Shown one piece after another: positions 44,579 through 55,069 of a stretch of DNA of 64,000 nucleotides. Source of the DNA: Rhizopus arrhizus (taxonomy: Eukaryota > Mucoromycota > Mucoromycetes > Mucorales > Rhizopodaceae). The number at the start of each line of letters is the position of its first letter. Positions within the stretch are counted from its first letter, which is position 1. Both the position numbers and the translations under genes were made by a program. The stretch lies in NCBI GenBank assembly GCA_024220505.1, contig JAKZZE010000028.1, positions 1 to 64,000 of the forward strand. The letters run 5' to 3'. The notes beneath the pieces are model-generated. The model saw nothing but the letters and a program-made list of their open reading frames with translations, ran no database searches and had not been told where the DNA came from.

Positions 44579-44812
44579 TATTAGAACATCGACAATCTTT
44601 AGCTTAATCATTGGTTCTTCAGCACGACATCGTGACCGAGTCTATATCTTTTATATCTACGCTCACAAAGAATATAAATAGATGCCAACTTTTTATCCAT
44701 AAAGCGTGGCCTTTTTGCAATATAAAGAAATCTGCAATAAAGAAGGATTTTAATTTTATATTGCTGCTATTGTTTTTTGTTTAATTTTTTATTTAATCTT
44801 GCGATTAAAACA
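44579..44812 (+). mobile_element. Partial LTR of the 10,474-10,932 family
   Basis: It matches the right half of the 459-bp LTR almost exactly and ends CGATTAAAACA at 44,812. The left half is missing at the Tc1-e boundary (44,576). Its right end abuts DIRS reverse transcriptase sequence. Confidence 0.88.
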
Positions 44813-45290
44813 GTAGGTGACGGTATTGAGGATGGATAAGTACGTGATGGAAAGCATCTTGTAAGTCTATGGAAGTCATAAAATCGCCTGGTTGTAGGAG
44901 ATTGGTTATGGTTTTCAAGGTTTCCATCTTGAAGTGTTGGATGGGTAGATGCCGGTTTAAAGGTTTGAGGTTGAGGACCGGTCGTAGGCCTCCGTCCTTC
45001 TTGGGAATGACGAAAAGGTTTGAATGGAAGCCGGTTGGTTGATGGTGTGGTTGAATTGATTCTATTGCCTGCTTTTGTAGAAGAGTTTGAATCTCTCGAT
45101 CTAACACCTGTTGAGTGTTGAGCGTTGAAGAGGGGCATGAAAATTTTTGAGAAGAACGGAGGGGGGGAAGAGAAGTGAGAGGAATACGGTAGCCTTGACG
45201 TAAAATATTCAATAGCCATGGGTGTACGGAAAAACCTAACAGCGATGACCATGACGAAGCAAATGGAGCTAATCGTCCCCCCACCTGATC
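44813..45290 (-). pseudogene. DIRS reverse transcriptase, N-terminal part
   Basis: The frame contains GGRLAPFASSW, a linker, REIQTLLQKQAIESI, and the DIRS-style motif series FVIPKKDGGLRPVLNLKPLN, HFKMETLKTI and DFMTSIDLQDAFHHVLIHP, with the first catalytic Asp in SIDLQDA. It ends at RHLLF, where the partial LTR begins, so the YxDD motif is lost. This pattern is typical of DIRS reverse transcriptases rather than Ty3/gypsy. Confidence 0.85.
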
Positions 45291-45727
45291 TAAAACCGCC
45301 GAGATTGGTGTTGGCCCTTCTGAAAACCCTGTCGTTGGTCAGGTTTTTCGCTATTATAATTGAATTTATTAGTGGAACTACCAATATTAGTTGATTAGTT
45401 AGAGATAGTAGACTGAGCAGCAAATTTGGGATTATCATTAAATGTATTGCCGTTAGTCTCGAAACGTCTGGGTCGAGGCCCTTTAATGTTTCGTTTGGTG
45501 CGTTGAGTGGCGTTCTGAACTGATTGCTGCAACTTGATGTGGTCCAGCATTTCCTGATTTCCGAGAAGAAAGTTGTCTGTTGGAGGAGCTGGAGGCTCCA
45601 AATCATTAGGCAAGCCTCTAAACATATTCTCTGTACGTAGGTTGGTAATATGTGATGCCAAGTCAGACAATAGCTCGTGAATGGTGAATGCAAAGTCGTG
45701 CGTATGTTGCTTAAGTGCAATGGGATC

Positions 45728-46142
45728 TGATTTATCCAAGAATAGAAAGGAACAAGAGAGGACGAGACTCGATAAAGAGATTGCTTTATTTAATAAGAAA
45801 ATGATACTCTATTTATACTTTTCATACACGGATAATATTTCATGTCATGGATTAATAATTAATGAGTATGATATAACTGATGGCAAATAGATAATGGTTA
45901 CGTGTTCCTCCATTGTTATCTTTGTCATCATAAGCATTTATCCATAAAATGCTCGTATATGATTGACTGCGATTGACTGTGATTTAGTTCCTGGATTTAA
46001 TATAATTTAACCGTGCAATTACGCAGCATCTTACCCTTAATGAAGATTATCCGAATTAACCTGTAGCCTATCTATTGGATATATTTTGCATGTAGCTTAT
46101 TAATACTGTTTTCATATCGAGTTATGAATGATGGATACATCA
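45728..46142 (-). mobile_element. Solo LTR (415 bp) in the DIRS gag
   Basis: On the minus strand it runs from TGATGTATCC to GGATAAATCA, near-perfect short inverted ends, with the target duplication GGATC at 45,723-45,727 and 46,143-46,147. A TATAAATAG box and AATAAAGCAA follow the usual LTR order. No other copy is recognised in the window. Confidence 0.9.
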
Positions 46143-46291
46143 GGATCCCAATTCGAATGCAAAAGCTGGTATGAAAACCAATCCAGCGGGCGTGTGAGGC
46201 CAGAAAGTCGGTACTGGATGTTGTGCAAAGTATTATCAATTTGCTTATGTTGGGATGAAAGGTGAACCTTGTTGAGTTTGGGCGGTTCATA

Positions 46292-47946
46292 CAGTGACCC
46301 GCAAAACTGTCCCAATGTTTCGTAATTTTCTCTTCTAGGGCTTGTGGCTCCATAATTGTTAAGCTAATGTACACCTTATTGTATATCATTCGATAGCCAA
46401 AATCTTGTAGTACCAAAGAATGTAAAGTAAAAGCAAATTAAAACAGCGCAGACGGAGACAGAGGGGATAGAAAACAAGCGGTGCATTGGGACAGTTTTGC
46501 GGCACTTTTGAAAAAAAACAAAAAACGATGAAATAGCGACCCACAAGTTGTATAGATGTACCAAACTGCTTGCAAATGTGCATTGTACGTCTCTAAGTCG
46601 AACTTTACTCACTGCTGAAGATTTAAGCTCCTACTGATTTATTACTCGCTCATTATATCTCAACATGAAACAAGTCTCTCAAGATACAGTTGTTCAAGCA
46701 ATTTCTTTACTTCAACAAGGTAAGTCGGTTCGGGAAGTGGAAAGGATTACTGGCTTGAGTAAGAGTGCTGTTGGGAGACTCCAAAAATCCCATTGCTTTG
46801 GACTTGGAAAGCCAAAAGGCGGTCGACCCAAGTTACTATCTGCGGCTGATGAACGCTATTGTGTGCGCTAAGTGACCAAAAACCGCATATCCAGTGCAAC
46901 AAAGGTGGCTAAGGAGCTAGAAAAAGACACTGAAAGAAAAGTAAGTGTCGATACCGTGTGCAGAGCCCTTCGTAAGGCCGGTCTTGGTGCGATTGAGAAG
47001 CCGAAGAAGCCTTTGCTTAGTGCGAAAAGCATTCGCAAGAGGCTTTCTTGGTGTATGGCTCACAAGGACTGGACAGTAGATGACTGGAAACGCGTTGTTT
47101 GGTCGGACGAGACAAAAATCAATAGATTTAGCTCTGATGGACGCACCTGGACTTGGATTCGATCCGGAGAAAGCCTGAAATCCCATCACGTCAAGATGAC
47201 CGTTAAATACGGTAGAGGCAATATCATGCTGTGGAGTGCCATTACCTATGCTGGGGTCGGTTGGATGTGCAAAATCAATGGTAATATGGATAAAACACTG
47301 TACAAAGAGATTTTGGAGAATGAACTGGAGCGTACAATTGAGTATGGAGCTAATAAGCTAGGGCTAGAAAGACATCAGGTGGTTTTCCAACATGACAATG
47401 GTCCTAAACATACGTCCAAATTAGTCAAAGAATACTTTGAACAGCAATCCTACAACATCCTGGAGTGACCAGCACAGTTCCCTGACTTGAATCCAATTGA
47501 AAATATATGGTCGTTGTTAAATAGAAGGTTGAATGATTATGAAACAACACCAAAAGGCATGAATGAACTATACGAACGAGTAACTAAATTTTAGTACGAC
47601 TTAATGAAGCCGGAAGAGTGCCAAAAGGTCATAGAAACAATGCCTAAGCATATAAAACAATGTATCAAGAATAAAGGACGCTGGACTGACTATTAATGTC
47701 AAATAAATAAACCATTTTGCTTTTTTTCAAAAGTGCCGCAAAACTGTCCCAATGCACCGCTTGTTTTCTATCCCCTCTGTCTCCGTCTGCGCTGTTTTAA
47801 TTTGCTTTTACTTTACATTTTTTGGTACTACAAGATTTTGGCTATCGAATGATATACAATTAGGTGTACATTAGCTTAACAATTATGGAGCCACAAGCCC
47901 TAGAAGAGAAAATTACGAAACATTGGGACAGTTTTGCGGGTCACTG
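46292..47946 (+). mobile_element. Tc1-h transposon, full length, inactivated
   Basis: The 1655-bp element is flanked by TA at 46,290-46,291 and 47,947-47,948, with ends CAGTGACCCGCAAAACTGTC. Its terminal repeats of about 215 bp have the outer site GCAAAACTGTCCCAATG and an inverted inner copy at about 46,483-46,507 and 47,731-47,755. It lies in the gag of the DIRS element. Confidence 0.94.
46665..47696 (+). pseudogene. Tc1-h transposase with three stop codons
   Basis: A single 344-codon frame starts MKQVSQDTVVQAISLLQQGK and ends KGRWTDY. It keeps VVWSDETKIN, GRGNIMLWS, QHDNGPKHTSK (the second D of DND is G) and PDLNPIENIW. In-frame stops occur at 46,869 (TAA), 47,466 (TGA, before PAQFPDLNP, where relatives have Trp) and 47,592 (TAG, also a Trp position). 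There is no frameshift, so damage is by point mutation only. Confidence 0.92.
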
Positions 47947-48457
47947 TAATTGCGCACAGAGTTCTTTGGACAGTCAAAGAGATATCTTCGGCGTTCCGTA
48001 TCCTCGAGAGGCCGTCTAAAAAAATCTTCTTTAAGATATGGGAATTCGTCCAACATAGCTTCAGAAGGAGTAAAATCGGCACCTGGGGTTCGCAAAACAA
48101 CATTGGGGTCAGAATTGACCAAAGGGGATGCCTGAAAACGCTGTTCGAGTTCGGTAATACGTGCGAGTAAGGTGGATGCCCAGGCAGGAGGTTGTTCTTC
48201 ATGGGACATAATTAAGCTACGACGGTGTAATGCCAGGAGCGTAGTAATATTCGAACAAAAAGAAGATAAAGATCTAAAAAAAAAAAATATTATATAAGAT
48301 TTATTTAGTAGTATGTTCGAATTAACCAATAAAAAGATAACAACAAAGATCCCGCTCGAAGTGTAATGATTAAAACAAACCTTGTTCCACCTCTCTGCGA
48401 TGTGTAACTTTAAATTTTCTTTTTTAATAAAAAAAAATATTTAACGGTTATATATAT

Positions 48458-49025
48458 TGTAGAACAGCGTCTGATCATAACGGACATTGAATAATCACAA
48501 CTAAAAGAAGTATATTAAAATTGATAAAAAACAATAATTTAAATCTTTATTAAATGAAATATATTCTTCTTTTTTTTATGTAAAACTATCACTATTAGAT
48601 TCATTCTATTAAGTAAACATGAACAATAAATAAGCCATGATCTTTACTATTCATCATTTCTGTAAATGAATAATAATGGATAAGGTACCTAGTCAACTTT
48701 GATCTGACTGGAGGCTTTTCATATAAATATATCTTTCCTCTCAATGAAGACGGGATAATTCTCCCAGATCAGTTAAAGAACAATAAGATCTATAAAAACA
48801 ACGAATTAAAAATTTTCATAATCGATTCAGTGATCATTCTTCAGTCAAACATGTCAATTATTGGATCTACGCTCATAACTACTCATTTACCCGCTAACTG
48901 ATAGAAGAATATAAATAGTAGACTTTGTAATGATTTCTTTTTAAGAAGCAAGATTGTCTTAAATAAAGTTCAGTCTCAAAAAGTATTCTTTGGTTTTTAT
49001 TACTATTTTGATTTTGATAACTACA
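48458..49025 (+). mobile_element. Possible solo LTR
   Basis: TGTAGAACAGCGTC...GATAACTACA has TGTAG/CTACA inverted ends, a GAATATAAATAG box near 48,907 and AATAAAG near 48,962 in LTR-like order. The flanking 5-mers (TATAT and TTACC) do not match and no second copy is in the window, so this is tentative. Confidence 0.35.
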
Positions 49026-49334
49026 TTACCAGGACATAACAGCATTCACTTCGATCGTTCTCTTTTTGGAATAAACACCAGTTTCTTTTATATCTGCATG
49101 TATTGATTTTTCTCTTTTCTACCGAAGACTTTTAGTTATCACTCTTTATATCATGTAGATTAATAGACGTTTACATAATGCGTATCATAAAGTCAAACAA
49201 GAAAGAGTTATCTCCGTGTCTCTTTCTTTATTTTTCTCTACTTGTTGCAGTAGTTTTTCACATTACAATAGCCTTTTGATCTATCACATCAATTATGATA
49301 TAGCCGAAGTTTACCAATCCATATCATTCTACTT

Positions 49335-49381
<47 letters not shown>

Positions 49382-50640
49382 GAAAATAAATTATGATTTT
49401 TCTATTTAAGTAAAATCTAAAACTTCATCTTGTGCCAACAGTATCAACGATGTTAACATTGAAACTGAGAGAGGGCTGAGAAAGAAGAATACTAAGACAA
49501 TATTAAAGAATAGAAAGAAATATAAAGTACACTGCATAAAGCTTTTTTTTTTGTTCAATTTCAAACTACAAAAAAATGTAGATAAATGTTCAAAAACTTG
49601 AAAAGATAAATCTTGTTTCAAACTTCTTTTCTTATTTGAATTGCTTTATCAAAAACTTCATGGCATGCGAAACTTGGTAAAAAAAAAAAAAAAAAAAAAA
49701 AAGCCTGGTCTCTTCTAGAAAGCTTAAAAAAAAAGTCATCTTTTTGCTTCTTGCCAAGCATGTAGAAGAGGCAGACATATTTTTGAAATATAATGGATAA
49801 GTTACATTTATACCTTATCCTCTTTTCGCGTAAGTTGCTTCAAGCAAACATTAAAGAATAATCAATCCTTGCATCATAACTGATTTGATAAGATAAAAGA
49901 AAAAGTTGGATGCAACAGAGGTATGCGTAGTATTTCAAGAAGAAGAAAAAAGACATTTAAAAAGAGTGAACGGAGGTCTTACATTGTTTATTCATCGTTT
50001 TTTCCTTCTAGTTTAAAAACAACACGCGTAAAAAAAAACTATTGTCTCGCTCTCTGGTTCTATTTCGTCACTATCTGTTCTTCTTCTTTCACTATCTGCT
50101 CTTTCATTTACGGACATAGTCATACTCCCGGCTTTATTAAGCCTTTTTAAACAACAGTCACTTCCACACTATCAACAAAACTCTCGCCGTTCTCTTCTTA
50201 AAAGGAAGCAGAACTAAGCTGCAATCGATAATTCCTACAAAAAAAAAGCTGCAATCGATAATTGCTTTACTTTTCGGAGGCAAGCGCTTTTATCCTTATG
50301 TTGTTTATGTCTTGATGACTGAGACTGACACTTCATATACCCTATCAATATTTCCCTTTTATTTCTTCTGTAGCTTCAGCCAACAAAAAAAAAAAAGGGA
50401 CTAATATAGCTGTCTGGCATTTAAAGTGTGTGTCCATATTGAGTAGTAAAGTAGAAAGCATGAGCCTTTTAGATAATCTGTTCTCACAAAGTTGATTTTA
50501 CAGCCTTCATATAAATAAAGTATAGAATAAAAATATCGAACTGAACAAGTGAGCTCGAATCGGTATGGTATTTGCTTTATTGCAAGTATTTATTTCTAAT
50601 GGAATTTATATGAAGCAATTACGTATACATCAAAGCATAT
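49026..50640. other. Intergenic AT-rich region, no gene supported
   Basis: It contains poly-T and poly-A runs (longest at about 49,338-49,380 and 49,680-49,702) and one directly repeated 17-mer, AGCTGCAATCGATAATT, at about 50,217 and 50,249. Short frames here have no recognisable motif. It marks the change from the transposon-dense left part to the gene-dense right part. Confidence 0.5.
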
Positions 50641-50656
50641 ATAAATTGATTTTATT

Positions 50657-51759
50657 TTATGCGGGAATATCGTTCCAAGCAATAAAGAACATTAATCCCA
50701 AACCAATAAACATCGCTACAAACTCTATAACAGCCTGTTTTCTATCCTTCTTTATGTTTCCTGTTACTTCGAGCAATTCGGGTATGACACCAACAGTAGC
50801 GATATATAAAAATCCACCAGCAGCAAAAGGAATAACAAGATCTCCAATTCGGAGATCTGTGCCAAGTAACCCATTAACATTGGTTCCAGCATTTTTTTCT
50901 TCTGCTACAACGCTAGAAAGAGAGGATTCCTCAATCATTATACCAATAAAAGTGCCCAAGAATGCACCAACTGCTGTCGTAAACTGAGCCATCATGGCTT
51001 TCTTTTTGCTAAATCCAGATTGAACCAAAATAGCATAGTCTCCAACTTCGTGGGGGATTTCATGAAAGAATACAGCAACGGCAGTAGTGGCACCTACAGC
51101 AGGTGAAGCGTAAAACGATGCTGCCATCGCAAGTCCATCTGTCATATTGTGTGTAAAATCAGCCAAAAGGTTCAAGTAAGCACTCAATTTAATTCCATGT
51201 TCGTGCTTATGAACGCCAGCGTCCAAGGAGACTTCATTTTCCTTTTTATTGGTAGGTTTGCGTTGTCTCAGTCCTTCTTTCTCGCTCTCTTTCTTTACAG
51301 ATGAAGAGTCACCGGCTGCTTTTACTTCTTCAACATGACTATGACTATGTCCACTGCCTCCGTTGAATACACGCATCATCTTATCCATAAAGAAAAAGAA
51401 AAATAAACCAACGAAAATACCAGAGCCAATAAGAACGTTCTTTTGGTTGTCAATAACAACAACAGCGTTTTCTTCAGTGTGTTCACCCAAAAAAGCATGA
51501 GGAAGTAAATGTAAGAAAACATCGCCAAGAAGTCCACCTATTAAACGAAATTAGTTTTTGGGTAAACCTAATAATATTTTTTCAATAACATACCGACTGC
51601 AAAACTAACAAGAACATTCAGGGAACCAGTGTTAATATCGGGAGGAACAAAATAAAGCAACAAATTTGGAAATATAGAAATGTATGCTGTAGCCAAAATT
51701 GAATTGGTCATAGCATTTCCTGGAAAAAGAAGTGCAAATGCAGCAGCCTGTAGAGACAT
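50657..51759 (-). CDS. ZIP-family (LIV-1/KE4-type) zinc transporter
   Basis: The gene is complement(join(50657..51537, 51594..51759)) with a 56-bp GT-AG intron, giving 348 residues. Several hydrophobic segments span the protein. The metal-binding helices carry HNMTDG (near residue 183) and HEIPHEVGD (near residue 213), the signature of the LIV-1 subfamily (SLC39A7/A13, yeast Yke4). Histidine-rich loops (HSHSHVEE, HKHEHG) lie before them, as in the family. Members move zinc into the cytosol, often from the ER or Golgi; the compartment here is inferred. The chosen ATG (51,759) lies just upstream of a sequence resembling a 3' splice site (TGCTAAT...CTACAG), so a further 5' exon is possible. Confidence 0.9.
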
Positions 51760-52330
51760 GATATTAGCAGTAAAAGAAAATAAATCAATTAATAAATGAA
51801 TAAACGTGTCATTTTAAGTCGATCTTAAATCACGTGCTTTGTATGTTGTGCTTTATTACTGAACTTATCTCTCTTTTATAAGCTACAATTAGAACATCCG
51901 GGTACATCTTTTTAGTCACATAAACCTGTAAAAGAACATCATTCATATTTATTTTTTTTAAAAAAAACAATGGATACTAATAAATCCATATTGTTATGAC
52001 AATACTCATGGCGTGTTTTCATTGGACGCAATAAAAGAACCTATTTCATTTTGCTCCCAAGTCTTGATTAATCGAATATCAAGACAATATATAAGAACAG
52101 ATTGTATCGTTTTTCATTGGAATCATATGAAACAACTTATTAAAGTATATTGAGAGCCAGATAAGGGCTTAAATAAGTCAACTAAACATTTCATTCTAAT
52201 ATGTATATTGTATTTACATAACTATAGCTAGCTTTTTCATCATTGCCGTTAGTTTTTAAGGAGCCGAAACTTAAAAGTCTAGCCGCACACTTTATTTTTT
52301 TTTTAATCTTTAAATTTGCATACCGTAAAA

Positions 52331-53498
52331 ATGTCTGATCCTAATCATGCTTCTGTCGAGCCAGAGATGTACAGAAAACAAATCGAAGGTAATGAGTCGA
52401 GAATTTAAAACATTAAGCTCTAAACGTATATGGCTACTAGACATCTTGAATAACTCAGACCTCAGCATCATAACGACGAAAAAAGTTCGTCACGAACTAG
52501 AACATAGCACAGGCCAGACCTTAGAACCCATAAAAAAAGAAATTAATGCAATCATCCAAGAAATATTCTTAAATCTTCAGAGCAAACATACTGATGAAAG
52601 TGAAAAACAGGAGCCAGAACTCAAAATAGAAGACCTTGTAGTAAATTATAAAGGAGCAACACCAAAGAAACAGATAAAGAAACCATTAAAAGCAACCAGT
52701 AAAAATATAAAAAAGAGACCAGCCGAGAAAAAGCAACGCGAGATGCCTTTGTTAAAGGTTCTGCCTCCTCTAAGCAATATAATTAAAACTGAATATGTAA
52801 GTCGAGCAAAATGATAGTGTACTGCAGTAATAGTAATCAAATAATACCAAGTGTTCTCGTACACAAACAGTTAGCAAAATGTGGGACTATATCAGAGAGC
52901 ATCAATTACAGGATGAAAGCGACAAGCGATTTATAAATTGTGATGATTATTTTAAGGAGCTATGTGATGGTACAGAGAGAATCAATGCTTTTACCATAAA
53001 CAAATACCTTCAAAAATATTTCGAAAAACTTTCGGATGAAGAGCAAGCAGCAAGAAATCCAAAAAAGGATGAACAGCCACCAGCTAAAAAAGTAAAAAAA
53101 AATCCTAGAGACATGCCAATTGTTAAAGTACTTCCTCCTTTGAGTGACATAATAAAGACCAACTATGTAAGTTTTTTACTTAAAGTCTATATTTGCAAAT
53201 GTTTAGCTTGCTCTTTGTAGTGTTCTCGTACTCAAACTGTCAGCAAAATATGGGAATATATTAGGGAGCATAATTTACAAAACCCAGCCGATAAGAGACT
53301 CATTGATTGTGATGAAAAGTTTAAAGAATTATGCGATGGACAAGCACAGATTAGTTCCTTTGCTTTAAACAAATATACTCAAAATGTTTTGTAAAAATTC
53401 CAGAGGAAGAACAGTTAATAATTAAGAGGAAATTGTACAATGACCAGCCTCAGCAGCAAGAGGAGGAAAGCGATGACGACGATACAGAAGAGAAATAG
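52331..53498 (+). CDS. DEK_C plus tandem SWIB-domain protein
   Basis: Exons 52331-52388, 52441-52796, 52852-53166 and 53221 onward; introns are 52, 55 and 54 bp. The N-terminus is a DEK C-terminal-like domain (MYRKQIEDILNNSDLSIITT...KKVRHELEH), followed by a Lys-rich linker and two SWIB/MDM2 domains. Each SWIB copy begins KVLPPLS and contains CSRTQTVSK, W(D/E)YIREH, DKR and a KELCDG segment. S. cerevisiae Uaf30 and Tri1 share the DEK_C/SWIB make-up but have one SWIB; such proteins act at chromatin or rDNA transcription. As written, the frame stops at 53,394 (300 aa). A one-base shift near 53,384 would reopen a C-terminus ending in an acidic tail at 53,498, so a frameshift or sequence error is likely. 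Confidence 0.85.
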
Positions 53499-55069
53499 AG
53501 AAAGAATAACAAAGAAATTAAATATGTATCAAAAAAAATAAAGCATAGGGCATTTTGTAGCATTTTTTTTTGCCACATAAAAAATCAAACAATGTATCCA
53601 CTTTTATAACAAATAATATCTTGAATGCGTGATTCAGTCATTGAACTACCATAGGTATTGAAATACTGTTGGTTATTTTACAAGAAGAATTTATATAGAA
53701 GATAACTGTTTAAAGGATTATACAATTGAGTTGTGTACTTATCATTAATCAGTTCGCTATAAATGAATGTCAACATAACTTTAAGCTTCATAAAAAGTTA
53801 AACAAAGCCAACATGTTATGAATCGTACTCAGTAACTCAAAAGCCAGTTACGGTTGAAATAAAACAGAAAAAATTACATTGAAGGTGCTAATGTAAGAAA
53901 AGTGTTATTGAAATTGCTGGATCAGATGTGTCCTGATTATCACTTGTAAACAATGATTGCGACGCTTGAGCAATAAAAAAGAAAGATGAATGGTACCAGG
54001 AACGATATATTGTACAGGCGTCAAATATTAAAAAAAAATTCTTAGCAATTATTCATAATTTTAATTCAAAGAATTCTTTCATGTGTTTTGGAATTAGACG
54101 GTATGGTTTAAAAGAACGACTTCTTTTGGCTTGGATGTTGCATACTATATAAATAATATACAAAATAATTCTTTCATACATTATAAAATTAATAACATAA
54201 TATCGTGTCAACTTGGATTGGCATACTAGAATACTCATTGCATAGCATTTGCTTTACATCAATCAAACAGTTTGATAAGACTATACGACATAAGAATACC
54301 GTCATAACTATTGTAATACTTTGAGTTAAACTGTCAAACTCTATTTGTGAATTAACATTTCCTAATGGTTTTCTCTTTTCACAAACTTCAGCCCATCGAA
54401 TAAAATTAACTCATTTTGCTCAGTGTGAAGCATTGCTTGATATTACATCGAAATACTTTGGTAGAACCCACTTGCGCCATCATATAAATTTAATATATGC
54501 CTTGTGAGAATAACAGTTCTTTAAAAAGAACTATAAAGGTCTAAGAAATACTCGCGATTTTCTTTTGGTCTTCTGCTTCTGGATTTAGTGGAAGAAAGGA
54601 CCCAGACTCAATTGGGTCACTGAGTCGATAAAAATTAGGCTTTACAACATGAACATTGAAGTTAGATATTTATTAAGTGGTAAAAGCAATTAAAAATTTA
54701 AGGTACACAGTTTAGAGAAGAAATGGCTGGTTGTTAGCCGCTGTATTTATACATTCAAGTTCAATAAATTAAAAAAATTGATCACTGTTGCAATGAAAAA
54801 GAACAAGTCGGGAAAACGTAGTGGCAATAACCTACCTAAAAAAATTAGCCGGAATTCTGGCCAAATTACAATCTTGAATAAAATTCGTGGGGATGTTTAT
54901 TACTAATGAAAAAATGGATATATAACTTTTGATTGACCTAATTTTATTCGTTTTCGAAAAGTATTTCATCATAGGTAAAACAGAAGAGTCATTCGGAGTT
55001 CTGGTAGGTATATTTATATTAAGATTACTTAAACAAAATTGTTTTTCTTTCTTTTTCATTGAACATAAA
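53499..55069. other. Intergenic region, no gene firmly supported
   Basis: Mostly AT-rich. Minus-strand fragments at about 54,060-54,480 show short peptide-like stretches (LHTEQNELILFDGLKF, KRSRSFKPYRLIPKHMKEF) in different frames with stops between. They could be a decayed gene but match nothing I recognise. Overlapping small inverted repeats (GACCCA/TGGGTC and GACTCA/TGAGTC) occur at about 54,600-54,630. Confidence 0.35.

Larger units (their letters stand above)
45395..48209 (-). pseudogene. DIRS gag-like protein, split by two insertions
   Basis: The start at 48,209 (MSHEEQPPAWASTLLARITE) leads into a coiled-coil-like N-terminus and SEAMLDEFPYLKEDFFRRPL. The coding sequence continues across Tc1-h (PPKLNKVHLSSQHKQIDNTL, FSYQLLHSNWDP) and across the solo LTR (IALKQHTHDFAFTIHELLSD, LLGNQEMLDHIKLQQ), ending at 45,395. 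Both joins are exact once target duplications are removed, so apart from the insertions the gag frame looks intact. Confidence 0.75.
44813..48460 (-). mobile_element. DIRS-type retrotransposon, 5' part
   Basis: Read right to left: a left-end repeat near 48,340-48,400 (AACAACAAAGATCCCGCTCG, related to the DIRS ends at 8300-8540), gag from 48,209, then reverse transcriptase to 44,813, where an LTR cuts it. The RNase H, methyltransferase-like and recombinase parts are missing. It is interrupted by a solo LTR (45,728-46,142) and Tc1-h (46,292-47,946). Removing both rejoins the gag frame. Confidence 0.8.

Noticed and set aside
54050..54480. Possible minus-strand multi-exon gene
   Set aside because: Short peptide-like stretches lie in different frames with stops between and no consistent splice sites; kept only as a remark in the intergenic entry.
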